From the NCBI RefSeq assembly GCF_003063625.1, contig NZ_CP026604.1:1674001-1738000 (forward strand): DNA of 64,000 bases, written 5' to 3'. The stretch comes from Saccharobesus litoralis (GTDB lineage Bacteria; Pseudomonadota; Gammaproteobacteria; Enterobacterales; Alteromonadaceae). A model generated the notes under the pieces. The model did not search any database. It saw only the letters and a list, made by a program, of their open reading frames with translations, and was not told where the DNA came from. A program made the position numbers and the translations under genes. Positions within the stretch are counted from its first letter, which is position 1. The number at the start of each line of letters is the position of its first letter. Below are positions 33,532 to 43,301 of the stretch, one piece after another.

Positions 33532-36500
33532 CTATTGTTCGGTTGTTTTGTTCCGCTCACTCATATAATGAGCAGCAGAACGGTCTAGCGTAATAATATG
33601 TTCATTCCACCAATCAGTTAAAAATAATAATATTTGCTGAACGGGGGCGTTAAATTTACTGATTTTTTCGCGGAGATCACGCGTTTCGAGTAATAACTTT
33701 TGATGGGCGAGTTTGTGTTGATCTAAATTCGGGTAGTGCGCTTTCTCCATCATTTTTTCTTCAGCGGTAAAATGCTTAATGGTGTATTTTTCTATATCCA
33801 AAAGGAGTTTATTGACTTGTTCGCTGTCTTCTTCATGATTTAAGTTTTGATTACATTTTTGAATTAAATCAAAAATGACTTTATGGTCGTGATCCATCAA
33901 CGCATTGTCTAGCATATAATCTGGCTGCCAACATATCGATGTTCTGGCCTGTTGGGTTTGTTTAGTTGCTACAGCATGGGTAATAAAGTCAACGAGGGTT
34001 TTTTGGTTGTATGGCTTTTCAAGCAGCAAGGACGGGTCTAGCCGACCTGATGTTGAAAAGGCGGAAGCGCTATAGTAACCAGATGCATAGCGCACAGGTA
34101 TGTTAGGAAATAAAGTGGATACTTGGTTTGCCAAATCAAACCCTGATTCACTTTCGAGTAAAATATCGGTTAATACAAGAAATATATCGGTTCGTTGTTT
34201 TAATAAAGCTAATGCTTGGCTGCTCGACTCAGCGGTAATACAGGCAATGCCAACTTGATTTAACATTTCGCTTGCCATTTGTAGCATAGATGATTCATCG
34301 TCTACATAGAGTAAAACCCCGCTAAGGTCATGACTTTTTAGCATTTCTTTATGAGTCGTTGGGGTTAATTTATCGTCGGCAAAGCGTGGAAACAAGAGTT
34401 TAAAAATACTTCCTTTTCCTAGCGTGCTATCTAATTTTATTGTGCCTTGACTCGATTGCATAAAGCCAAAGACAGAAGCTAAACCCAATCCTGTTCCTTT
34501 GCCTTTAGGTTTAGTCGTGAAGAAGGGATCAAAAATTTTATTTTGAATGTCTTGGTTGATTCCTACCCCTTGGTCTTGAATGGTGAGTTGCACATAATCA
34601 CCCGCGCTGCATTGATAATAATGTTTTGCATCGTAGGCTGAAACGCTTAAGTTTTCGCTACTAATGAGTACATCGCCACCATTAATCATTGCATCGCGCG
34701 CATTGATAACAAGGTTTAATAATGCATTTTCAAAGTCGTTTTTATTAATATTTACTGCCCATAAATTATCTTGTAAACGATAATTGAGTTGCATGTTTTT
34801 ATTAATCGCTTGATTCAGTAGCTCTGCTACTTCGTTAATAACCGTGTTAAGGGTAATGGCTTGTTTTTCATGTCCGTGACTGCGTGAAAAACCCAACAAT
34901 TGCTTGGTTAATACAACAGCGCGTTGGGCTGATTTTTGAATATTGCACAGCTTTTGGTAATTTAAGTCGTTTGGTTCTGTTTTGAGCTTGAGTAATTCAA
35001 TATTACCTAAAACAATCCCCATGATATTGTTATAGTCATGGGCAATACTGCTAACCACACGACCAACCGACTCCATTTTTTGAGCTTGGATCAAGGCAGC
35101 TTCGGTGAGCTTGTTTTCGGTTATGTCCCTAATACTTCCCACAAGGTTTATGGCATTTGTAATTGGGTTGATAAAGTAGCTTTTTCGAGTGGCAATGTAT
35201 CTATTACCTTGTAATGTTTCAAGCTCATCTTGATGCTCAACTTTTTGCCGTTGTTTTACTACAACTTCATCTTGTTCTTGACTGCGTATAGCAAAAGCCT
35301 GGGGAAACAAATCAGGATCCGATTTGCCAAGTATATCTTGGCGTTTGCGCCCAACAAGTAAGCAAAAGGCGTCGTTTACTTCACTGTATTGTTTGTGTTG
35401 GTCTTTAACAAAAACGGGATCGGGCAAGCTATTTAATAACCCGAGCAAAAAGCTTCTGTTGTTTTCTAATTTTATTTCTAAGTTGTGCTTTTGCGTAACA
35501 TTACTGGCGATAATAATGTGCAGAGGATCTTGATACCCTGAGCAATTTGCTTGGGAACGAGTAATTTGTAGCCAAGAGACTGCCCCCGTTTTTTCCTTCC
35601 ATTGTATATGTTCATTTTGGTTATTATTCACTGGACACTGAGTCGATTGAATTAAACTACGCGACTGTGGTTCGAATTTAGTTAATTCAGCTACTGAAAG
35701 TTGATTTAAGCGCATGGCTTCTAAGCCAACGAGTTGAGCAAAGGCTTTATTAAAGGTAATCACGGTTGATTGCTGGATAACACAAAGAGCCTGTGGCATT
35801 GATTCGATAATTGTATGTAAATAGCGTTCTTTTTGCTCAATTGCGTGCTGCTGTGCGAGTTGCTCACTAATATCGCGTACCGTGGCTACGATAAAGTCAT
35901 GTGCATGATGGCTAATAAATTTGGCGCTTATTTCAACCGGTATTCGCTTTCCTGATTGGCTTATATGCTCAGATTGGTATTTAGTACCTTGCGTATCGGC
36001 TAGGTGCTGTAAATTGTTTTGCCAGTCTTGTAGATTATTATATTTAGCGCCAAACTGATAAATCTTGAGCTTTTGCAATTCTTGTTTGCTATAGCCCAGC
36101 ATTTGACAAGATTTTATATTGCAATCGATAACCTGCGCAGTATTCGCCTCAATAATGTATAAAGCATCATTGGCTTGTTCGACCAAATCTTTAAATAAGG
36201 TGAGCGCTTGTTCTTTTTGCTCTAGCGTGTTGATGTTTTTGCTGATTGTCAGTTGAACGTGTTGTAAAAGGGTATCTAACTCGTGTAATTCAGGCGGTTT
36301 GCAATTAGTTTTTAGCTGTAATTCAGCTGGCAATGCGTCGGTTTGTGCAAGTTGCTGGATACGGCTTAATAGATTATTGAATGGCTTGGTAATTTGGCGT
36401 TTTAATAACCAGACGAAAATAAAAGTAGATAAAAGTACAATGGCGCCAATAACAAGTGATGCATAGATAAACTTATTGACTAAAGTCGCGCGTTGCTCGC

Positions 36501-37002
36501 TAAGGTTAGACAGCATTAGAATAGCGCCACGTCGGCTTGCGCGTAACTCATGCGGTAAACGTTCTAATGCCAGTGGATAATAGGCTGTGATTTGATAGCT
36601 GCCTTGATCTGTCGTTACGATAGGACTTCTGCTGTCTAGTACTCCTTGAATAGCGTTGCTTGAAAACGCAAACGGTGTGTCGGCAATATGTTTGTTTATG
36701 TATTGGAAATGATTCGCCGCCCAAATATTATAATTTTCATCAATTGCCAACAGTAAGTCGTAGTTAGTATAAATACCACGACTGGCTAATGAAGCTTTTG
36801 CCCCAAGACTGTCTTGTTTGATGAGTTGGCGTTCCATCTCCCTTTGTAAAATTGAAATATCTTTGCGGATCTGTTTTTCGTTAACCGTGTAAATGTCTTG
36901 CTCAAGTTGATTGAATAACAACCAACTGCCCGTTAGCCATATGGCAGACGAGCATAATATAGCAACTAATATCACTTGTGTTTCAAGGCGGATGGCTTTC
37001 AT
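33532..37002 (-). CDS. hybrid sensor histidine kinase with C-terminal haemerythrin domain
   Basis: A 1156-residue membrane kinase. Order: membrane helix (about 10-30), periplasmic sensor, second helix (about 178-200), HAMP linker, three PAS domains (about 265-640, the second and third with FNKAFAQLVG and EVNDAFCLLVG), HisKA with H655 (SIAHDYNNIMG), ATPase domain (VINARDAM, GVGINQ, GKGTGLGLA), and a receiver with D946 (LVLTDILLES). The last 120 residues are a bacterial haemerythrin: H-D-H-K, HFTAEEKMMEK, H-K-L-A-H and EHIITLD, a full set of iron ligands. Haemerythrin domains bind oxygen at a di-iron centre. It follows a solute-binding lipoprotein gene by one base, so the pair is co-translated. 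Confidence 0.9.
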   Translation of the reverse strand: MKAIRLETQVILVAILCSSAIWLTGSWLLFNQLEQDIYTVNEKQIRKDISILQREMERQLIKQDSLGAKASLASRGIYTNYDLLLAIDENYNIWAANHFQYINKHIADTPFAFSSNAIQGVLDSRSPIVTTDQGSYQITAYYPLALERLPHELRASRRGAILMLSNLSEQRATLVNKFIYASLVIGAIVLLSTFIFVWLLKRQITKPFNNLLSRIQQLAQTDALPAELQLKTNCKPPELHELDTLLQHVQLTISKNINTLEQKEQALTLFKDLVEQANDALYIIEANTAQVIDCNIKSCQMLGYSKQELQKLKIYQFGAKYNNLQDWQNNLQHLADTQGTKYQSEHISQSGKRIPVEISAKFISHHAHDFIVATVRDISEQLAQQHAIEQKERYLHTIIESMPQALCVIQQSTVITFNKAFAQLVGLEAMRLNQLSVAELTKFEPQSRSLIQSTQCPVNNNQNEHIQWKEKTGAVSWLQITRSQANCSGYQDPLHIIIASNVTQKHNLEIKLENNRSFLLGLLNSLPDPVFVKDQHKQYSEVNDAFCLLVGRKRQDILGKSDPDLFPQAFAIRSQEQDEVVVKQRQKVEHQDELETLQGNRYIATRKSYFINPITNAINLVGSIRDITENKLTEAALIQAQKMESVGRVVSSIAHDYNNIMGIVLGNIELLKLKTEPNDLNYQKLCNIQKSAQRAVVLTKQLLGFSRSHGHEKQAITLNTVINEVAELLNQAINKNMQLNYRLQDNLWAVNINKNDFENALLNLVINARDAMINGGDVLISSENLSVSAYDAKHYYQCSAGDYVQLTIQDQGVGINQDIQNKIFDPFFTTKPKGKGTGLGLASVFGFMQSSQGTIKLDSTLGKGSIFKLLFPRFADDKLTPTTHKEMLKSHDLSGVLLYVDDESSMLQMASEMLNQVGIACITAESSSQALALLKQRTDIFLVLTDILLESESGFDLANQVSTLFPNIPVRYASGYYSASAFSTSGRLDPSLLLEKPYNQKTLVDFITHAVATKQTQQARTSICWQPDYMLDNALMDHDHKVIFDLIQKCNQNLNHEEDSEQVNKLLLDIEKYTIKHFTAEEKMMEKAHYPNLDQHKLAHQKLLLETRDLREKISKFNAPVQQILLFLTDWWNEHIITLDRSAAHYMSERNKTTEQ

Positions 37003-37003
37003 A

Positions 37004-37966
37004 TTATTTGTGTTTTAGTTCCAAAAGTAGGCTGGTGTCTATTATGTTTTTGGCATTAATTTGTTGCTGTAATAAGCCGCGTTCTTGCATGAGTGTTGCA
37101 AGCTGATTTAAGTTTTGTATTAATGTTTGTGGTTGCTTAAACGTGGTTACACTTTGTTGCGCGTTAGGAATAGTTAAGCCAGAAAATGCCTTTTGCAGCA
37201 GTGTGGTGTTAATGGCCAATCGTTGGCTAATTTTATGATGCGCGGTAATTGGATCCTTTTGTAGGTAATCAACCCCCTGTAAATAGCCCCGCAAAACAGT
37301 TTTAACTTGTTGGCGCTGGTTAACTAATATATCGCCTCTAACAACTAATACATCGATGATGCGTTGAGGTATATGACTACTATCAAATATAACTCGGCCA
37401 CCTAAACTTACAATTTTACTTAGTGCAGGTTCAAAGGTAATTAGGCCATCGGTTTTGTTAAAGCATTCGAGATGGATATCGACAGTACAGGGCACAACGG
37501 TAATATCACTAATGACTAAATTAGCACGTGAAAGAACCGCATCAAGCATAATGGCACCAACGGCGGTACTTTCAACTCCAATGCGTTTATTGCGAATGTC
37601 GTTAATAGATGTAATGGTGGGATTGACAACTAAGGCGTCGCCACCTGAAGAATAATCCATTATTGCAATGATTTTTATATCAAGCCCGTCATCAATTAGG
37701 GTAAAGGCTTCATCTGCGGTTAAAGCGGCCATTTCTAAGGTGCCATTGCGCATGGCATGTAATACATCAGATGCCGAGGCGAGTTCAATCAGCTTGATAT
37801 TATCATCCTGATAGTAGTTCATACTCTGCGCTAGATATAACGGCTCATAACCAGGCCAAGTATTGGTGCCTATGCTTAAAGACTCTGATTGCTGCTTAAT
37901 ACACCCTAACAGCAATCCACCCAATAAACATAACTGTACTAAGTGACGTCCATAATAATGTCTCAT
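37004..37966 (-). CDS. solute-binding lipoprotein (NMT1/SsuA-like)
   Basis: A 320-residue lipoprotein (lipobox LLLGC, cysteine 22). The sequence IGTNTWPGYEPLYLAQSMNY opens a family like the NMT1/TauA/SsuA solute-binding proteins, with LIELASASDVLHAMRNGTLE and RIGVESTAVGAIMLDAVL further on. Usual partners are ABC permease and ATPase genes; here the only partner is a hybrid kinase one base downstream. It most likely delivers a ligand signal to the periplasmic domain of that kinase. The ligand is unknown. Confidence 0.85.
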   Translation of the reverse strand: MRHYYGRHLVQLCLLGGLLLGCIKQQSESLSIGTNTWPGYEPLYLAQSMNYYQDDNIKLIELASASDVLHAMRNGTLEMAALTADEAFTLIDDGLDIKIIAIMDYSSGGDALVVNPTITSINDIRNKRIGVESTAVGAIMLDAVLSRANLVISDITVVPCTVDIHLECFNKTDGLITFEPALSKIVSLGGRVIFDSSHIPQRIIDVLVVRGDILVNQRQQVKTVLRGYLQGVDYLQKDPITAHHKISQRLAINTTLLQKAFSGLTIPNAQQSVTTFKQPQTLIQNLNQLATLMQERGLLQQQINAKNIIDTSLLLELKHK

Positions 37967-38311
37967 GCAGTGATTCCTTATTGAGCAAAATATTGAGCTA
38001 TGCGCTTAATCCATTGCCTGTAATATCGCCAAATATGATAATTTAGAATTGATTAAATTAGTCTTTTATAAAGTATAGGTGAGCTCTTAATTTTTGCTGT
38101 TTTTGACAAGGATATTATTGGGCGGTTTATGAAATTTTGAGCTTAGTCCAAAGGCTAGATTAAACATAACGTGGCACAAGGTTTTTGCTGATCTTTAAAA
38201 TTTTGTTAGTAAATTACTGAAAAGTTGATTAAGTATGTGTCAGTTTTGTTTTTTAATGACATTCGTATACAGATAACTGAAAACAATTAAACTCAAACCA
38301 AGTGAACTACT
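37967..38311. other. divergent promoter region
   Basis: It holds the promoters of the lipoprotein/kinase pair and of sulfatase 3. The TGTGTCA/ACAT element at 38235-38262 points toward the sulfatase. A 16-bp word CTGAAAAGTTGATTAA near 38218 is also present near 26659. Confidence 0.5.
38235..38262 (+). promoter_or_regulatory. bipartite element TGTGTCA-N14-TGACAT before sulfatase 3
   Basis: ATGTGTCAG starts at 38235 and TGACAT ends at 38262, 49 nt before the ATG. The two blocks have the same spacing as the sigma, GntR and sulfatase 2 copies, 23 kb away, while the spacer is unrelated. Confidence 0.6.
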
Positions 38312-40192
38312 ATGCGAAAATCGATCACTAAATTAACGACTTTATTGGGCGCTGTTTTAGCGTCTAATATCTGTTTGGCGAAAGCTGAACAACCTAATAT
38401 TTTATGGATTATTACGGATGATCATCGTCCTGATTCTATTCAAGCATATAACCGCGCGACCACGGGTAAGAGCGAAAGTAAGTTAGGCTATGTATCGTCG
38501 CCTAATATAGATAAATTGGCCGCCGAAGGCGTCATGTTTACGCGAGCTTACAACCAATCGCCGGCTTGTGGCCCTTCACGTACGTCAATGCATACTGGGC
38601 GCTATCCTTTCCGCAATGGTAAATATGGTTGGGAGTCGACTCACCAAGAAGCCGATTTTACTAAACCAGCTTTGTCACAGCATTTAAGTGATGCAGGTTA
38701 CGGTACGGCTTTAGTCGGTAAAAGCCATGTTGGTATTCGCGTTAAGCACAAAGGTAAAAGCCAACCGATTTTCGATTACGAATTAGAGTTTAATCGCGAT
38801 TTACATCGCAAAGGTTTTGGTGGTTGGTATTCTACTGGTGCTTATGGTTTAGTGGATGAAGTATTGCTACGTAAAGATGCTACTGAAACTATTCATTATG
38901 CCAATGGTGAAACCAAGACCATTCGATTGTCGTGGGCCGATCGCCAATTGAATGCCCAAGAACAGGCGATTAAAGACGGAGTTGAAAAAGAATTTGATAT
39001 TTTACGTGCTTACACTCGTATCAATACAGGTTTGATTTTAGGCGGGGTTAATCCACAACCGGCAGATAAAACAGTTGATGCGTTGATTGTAAAAGAGTTT
39101 AAAGATCATCTTAAATACGCTGATCGCTCATACAAGACTTTGGCAGGCAAAAAAGTGAAAGGTGCAGATGGCGACAAGCCGTTGTTTGTTAACTTAGGCT
39201 TTCATTTACCGCATACACCTGTACTACCCCCGAAGAAGTTCCGTGACCAATTTAAAAATCGTCAATACAAGATCCCAGAGTTTGACACGGTTGAGTTGGC
39301 GTCATTCTCGCCGCAGCAACAACAAATTTATAATGAATCAAAAACCGATAGCATGAAGCCTGAAGAGAAGCTGCAAGCGATCCAAGACTATTATGCGTTT
39401 ACTGCATTTGGTGATTCATTAATCGGTGAAGCGGTTGAGGCATTTAAAAAGTACTCAAAAGAGCAGGGGCGTGAATATTTAATTGTATTTACTGTGGGCG
39501 ATCATGGCTGGCATTTAGGTGAGCAAGGGATCATGGCGAAATTTGGCCCTTGGAAAGAGTCTACCAATGGTGCTGTGATTGTTGTGTCGTCAGACAAGAA
39601 AAAATACCCAGCAGGCAAAGTTGTTAACAAGTTAGTGGAGTACGTTGATTTAGTGCCGACCATGTTAGCTGCGGCAGACGTTAATATTGCAGATAAAGCA
39701 TTTGAGTATCTTGATGGTTTTGATTTAGCAACGGTAGCCAATGATAAAACGTTTAAGCGCGACTACATTTTGGGTGAAATGAACTTAGTTTGTGGTCATC
39801 GCGCTTATATCCGTACCGATGATTTTGCATTTTCTATGCGAACGCGTGATCGTCGTACCGTAGCCAAAACCCCATTGTTAAATGATGATGTGACTTGGGC
39901 ATTAACTACGACTCCGATTAAAGCTGACATGGCCTTATACGATTTACGAGTTGATCCGTTAGAGCGTAAAAACGTGGCTTATACGCCAGAGTATTTAGCG
40001 TTGGCTGAATGGTTCCGTAAAAAGCTTGGCAACATTGTACTGGGTGACGGTAGGGTTGAAATGGATTGGCGCACTAAAAATAACTATAACATTAGTAATT
40101 TTGCAGCGGGTTCCGACGACAAAGACATTAGTATTCCTGCTGGTTTAGTACCAAAGCAAGGGATCACTAACCCAGAGCGTTTTAATCTGTAG
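38312..40192 (+). CDS. S1-family sulfatase 3 (exported)
   Basis: A 626-residue type I sulfatase. It has an ordinary signal peptide (LLGAVLASNICLAKA) rather than a lipobox, so unlike the other two it is probably soluble in the periplasm. The signature C86-G-P-S-R-T-S-M-H-T-G gives the formylglycine cysteine; metal positions are D36-D37 (TDDHRP) and D397-H398 ([11 protein letters not shown]). An N-terminal D-D-H-R replaces the D-D-Q-R of its relatives. The gene starts 49 nt after an ECF-type element. The nearest hydrolase genes are the GH82-like and GH86 enzymes. Confidence 0.92.
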   Translation: MRKSITKLTTLLGAVLASNICLAKAEQPNILWIITDDHRPDSIQAYNRATTGKSESKLGYVSSPNIDKLAAEGVMFTRAYNQSPACGPSRTSMHTGRYPFRNGKYGWESTHQEADFTKPALSQHLSDAGYGTALVGKSHVGIRVKHKGKSQPIFDYELEFNRDLHRKGFGGWYSTGAYGLVDEVLLRKDATETIHYANGETKTIRLSWADRQLNAQEQAIKDGVEKEFDILRAYTRINTGLILGGVNPQPADKTVDALIVKEFKDHLKYADRSYKTLAGKKVKGADGDKPLFVNLGFHLPHTPVLPPKKFRDQFKNRQYKIPEFDTVELASFSPQQQQIYNESKTDSMKPEEKLQAIQDYYAFTAFGDSLIGEAVEAFKKYSKEQGREYLIVFTVGDHGWHLGEQGIMAKFGPWKESTNGAVIVVSSDKKKYPAGKVVNKLVEYVDLVPTMLAAADVNIADKAFEYLDGFDLATVANDKTFKRDYILGEMNLVCGHRAYIRTDDFAFSMRTRDRRTVAKTPLLNDDVTWALTTTPIKADMALYDLRVDPLERKNVAYTPEYLALAEWFRKKLGNIVLGDGRVEMDWRTKNNYNISNFAAGSDDKDISIPAGLVPKQGITNPERFNL

Positions 40193-40577
40193 TCTTGACT
40201 AGTTAGCCTATGCGCAGGGTGTTAATGTTTATTAGAGGCACCTCACCCTGCTTGCTGAGTTTTTTATATGCAAAAGTCGCTAGCTCCCTGCGCGCGGAGT
40301 TTGTAACAGTACTTTTAGCATTAACCTTTCACCTTTCATTGTCAGTGCTTGCTTAGCAATCATGCTGGTTGTGATCGACTCTTTAATTCACTCTTTATCT
40401 GTTTATCAATTATAACTGAATACTAGAAAGCTGAGTTTAAGTATGAAATTTTGAATGTTGACATATGTTGAATGTCAACAATAATTAGTAATGCCAATTA
40501 AGTGACTTAAACAAGAGTTAACTTAATAACTGTTTTTATTTTTCACAATAAGCCTAACTAATTCATTGAGCCAATTA
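40193..40577. other. intergenic stretch before the PVC-type lipoprotein gene
   Basis: Apart from the terminator, it holds an 8-bp inverted repeat GTTGACAT-N7-ATGTCAAC at 40458-40480, about 100 bp before the next start codon. It has the form of a dimeric operator and differs from the TGTGTCA/ACAT element. Confidence 0.4.
40214..40267 (+). terminator. terminator after sulfatase 3
   Basis: An 8-bp stem GCAGGGTG / CACCCTGC with a 22-nt loop followed by TTGCTGAGTTTTTTA, 22 bp after the stop codon. Confidence 0.5.
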
Positions 40578-43283
40578 ATGACTAAAACCGCATTTACGTC
40601 TTTACTATTTTTGGTTGCTAGCATTCAGCTAGGGTGCCAAATGCAAGAGGGTAGCGCTGACAGCTCAGCCAAATCCGCAAAAATAACTAATCAAAGCCAA
40701 CAGCAGCCAAAAGCTAGCAGCAAGGTTAAAGCCGGTCATAGTGCTGAATATCATAAACATGATCACAAGCAGGGTAATAATCCAGAGCATATCAAAGGTT
40801 TATCGCCAGAAGATTCTCTGGCAACCATGGTGTTGCAAGACGGTTATAAAATGGAGTTGGTCGCGCATGAACCTATGGTTGAAGAGCCAGTATTAGCCAC
40901 GTTTGATGGTAATGGCCGTATGTATGTGGCTGAGATGTTGACCTACATGCAGGATGTGGATGGCACTGGGCAAATGAAGCCAATTAGCCGTATTAAGCGG
41001 TTAGAAGACACTGACAATGACGGCGTAATGGATAAATACACCATCTTCGCTGACAAGCTATTGTTGCCACGTATGATTTTACCGCTTGAAGATGGCAAAA
41101 TTTTAGCGCGTGAAACCAATACTTTCGATTTACTATTACTAGAAGATACCGATGGCGATGGTGTAGCTGATAAACGTACAAGGGTATTTAAAGGTGGTAA
41201 ACGCGGTGGCAACTTAGAGCATCAACCCAGTGGTTTAATTTGGGGTATTGATAACTGGTTGTATGTGACTTACACCAATGCTCGCTATCGTGTAAAAGGT
41301 GACAAAGTTATTCGCCAGCCTATACGCTTTGGTGGTGGTCAATGGGGCTTGGGGCAAGATGAAGCCGGCCGTTTATACTATTCAGCGGCAGGAGCTGAAG
41401 ATCCGGTATTTAGTTTTCAACAGCCGAGTGTTTACGGCATGATCCCGATTGAAGGCGAAACCGCAGATGGCTTTAATGAAGTTTTCCCGATTGAGCAAAT
41501 TCCGGATGTGCAAGGCGGTAAGCCGCGCTTACGCCCTGATAACAGCTTAACCGTATTTACCGGTATTGCTGGGCAAAGTGTTTATTTGGGCGATAAATTA
41601 CCTGAGCTATATGGTAACTATATTGCGCCAGAGCCAGTCGGCAACTTAGTTCGTAGTGCTAAAATCACCCGTCAAGATGGCCATACTGTGATTAGCCATC
41701 CTTATCAAGCTCAACAAAAAGAATTCATTGCTTCAACCGATACGGCGTTCCGTCCAGTTTGGAGTGAAACCGGCCCAGACGGCACCTTGTACTTGGTTGA
41801 TATGTATCGCGGTATTATTCAAGAAGGTAACTGGACTAAAGAAGGCTCTTTCTTACGTAAAATCATTAAACAATTTGGTTTGGATAAAATTATTGGCGGT
41901 GGACGCATTTACCGAATTACCAAGCCAGGGGTTGAGTTAGGAGAAAAACCTAATTTATATAACGAAACACCAGCGCAATGGGTTAAACATTTATCTCATG
42001 CTAACCAATGGTGGCGTATTAACGCACAAAAATTGATTGTTCTTAAGCAAGATAAATCGGTTGTGCCTGCGCTTAAAACAATGGCTCAAAGCCATAGCAA
42101 TCCGTTAGCGCGCTTACATGCGTTGTGGACGTTAGAAGGCTTAGGGGTTATCGATAGAAAATTATTGGTTAGCAAGTTTAACGATAAAGACAGCAATGTT
42201 CGTGTAGCGGCGGTGCGTATTTCAGAGCAATTGGTAACTAAAAAAGACAAGAGCATAGTTAAGGTTTGGCAATCATTATTGAACAAGGCTGATATTGAAC
42301 TTGCGCAACAAATATACCTATCAAGTACTTATGTTGATATACCTAAAGCCACTAGTGGCAAAGTGACGCAAGCCATACTTGCTAAATACCCAAATAAAAA
42401 AGGCTTAATGGCCATAGACAAAGCCATTAAATACCAAATAAAAGAACAAGAAGCGCAAGCGGCTTTAGCCAAAGGCAACAAAGCATTAGCGCAAGCGGTT
42501 AAACGCGGTAAACAACACTTTAAATCGCTTTGTTCTACCTGTCACGGTGCGGATGGCCAAGGGGCGCCAGCAGGTAATGGCTTATTAGCGCCTTCATTTG
42601 TTAAAAATCCTCGAGTCAATGGTGATATTGCCTCACTGGGTAGCATAGTGCTACATGGTTTAACTGGGCCTATTGAAGGTAAAACCTACATGGGTGGCAT
42701 TATGGCCTCCGTTGCGGCTAATGATGACCAATACCTTGCGGATGTATTAACGTATATTCGTAATGACTTTGGCAACAAAGCCAGTATGGTTAAACCAGAG
42801 CAAATTGCTAAATTGCGTAAGCTTAATCAGCGTACTACACCGTGGACAATAGAAGAACTCAACAAAACCTACGGCCAAAAGCTAACCAACAAAAAACAAT
42901 GGAAGTTTAGTGCTAGCCACGGTAACGACAAGTTTAAAGTGTTGATTGACGGCAAGTTAGGCTGGGCTAAATGGAGTAGTGAAGATCTACAAGAAATCGG
43001 TATGTGGTTACAAATTGAGTTACCGCAAACTTATCATGTCAGTGTAGTGGATATGGATTGTCGTAAATGGGCTTGGCATTGCGCCCGCGCGTTTGATTTA
43101 CAATTCTCGCAAGATGGCAAAACATGGAAAACCGTGGATACTAATGTTGAAAACGGTGGTAAACGTATTAGCCAAACCTTAGGGGAAAAAGCCCGATACA
43201 TTAAATATGTGTTGAAAAACGGCAGCCCTAAAGTGGCTTGGGCGATCACTGAAATTGATATTTACGGTAGTCCGGTAGAGTAA
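40578..43283 (+). CDS. lipoprotein with beta-propeller, cytochrome c and discoidin-like domains
   Basis: A 901-residue lipoprotein (lipobox IQLGC) from the ATG at 40578; the upstream in-frame TTG at 40566 has no advantage. A sugar-dehydrogenase-like beta-propeller covers about residues 70-460 (GNGRMYVAEM, DTDGDGVADK twice, PSGLIWG). HEAT-like repeats follow at about 480-620, a cytochrome c domain with C652-S-T-C655-H, and a C-terminal discoidin/F5-8C-like domain of about 150 residues (FDLQFSQDGKTW, RYIKYVLKNG). This plan is known from PVC-group bacteria as a haem-binding membrane-bound dehydrogenase-like protein. It may oxidise or bind a sugar at the cell surface; no direct evidence for the substrate. 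Confidence 0.82.
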   Translation: MTKTAFTSLLFLVASIQLGCQMQEGSADSSAKSAKITNQSQQQPKASSKVKAGHSAEYHKHDHKQGNNPEHIKGLSPEDSLATMVLQDGYKMELVAHEPMVEEPVLATFDGNGRMYVAEMLTYMQDVDGTGQMKPISRIKRLEDTDNDGVMDKYTIFADKLLLPRMILPLEDGKILARETNTFDLLLLEDTDGDGVADKRTRVFKGGKRGGNLEHQPSGLIWGIDNWLYVTYTNARYRVKGDKVIRQPIRFGGGQWGLGQDEAGRLYYSAAGAEDPVFSFQQPSVYGMIPIEGETADGFNEVFPIEQIPDVQGGKPRLRPDNSLTVFTGIAGQSVYLGDKLPELYGNYIAPEPVGNLVRSAKITRQDGHTVISHPYQAQQKEFIASTDTAFRPVWSETGPDGTLYLVDMYRGIIQEGNWTKEGSFLRKIIKQFGLDKIIGGGRIYRITKPGVELGEKPNLYNETPAQWVKHLSHANQWWRINAQKLIVLKQDKSVVPALKTMAQSHSNPLARLHALWTLEGLGVIDRKLLVSKFNDKDSNVRVAAVRISEQLVTKKDKSIVKVWQSLLNKADIELAQQIYLSSTYVDIPKATSGKVTQAILAKYPNKKGLMAIDKAIKYQIKEQEAQAALAKGNKALAQAVKRGKQHFKSLCSTCHGADGQGAPAGNGLLAPSFVKNPRVNGDIASLGSIVLHGLTGPIEGKTYMGGIMASVAANDDQYLADVLTYIRNDFGNKASMVKPEQIAKLRKLNQRTTPWTIEELNKTYGQKLTNKKQWKFSASHGNDKFKVLIDGKLGWAKWSSEDLQEIGMWLQIELPQTYHVSVVDMDCRKWAWHCARAFDLQFSQDGKTWKTVDTNVENGGKRISQTLGEKARYIKYVLKNGSPKVAWAITEIDIYGSPVE

Positions 43284-43301
43284 TTGCATCCGAGGTGTTT
43301 A

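Noticed and set aside
26659-38233. 16-bp word CTGAAAAGTTGATTAA near 26659 and near 38218
   Set aside because: Only two copies, AT-rich, at different distances from unrelated genes; probably chance.
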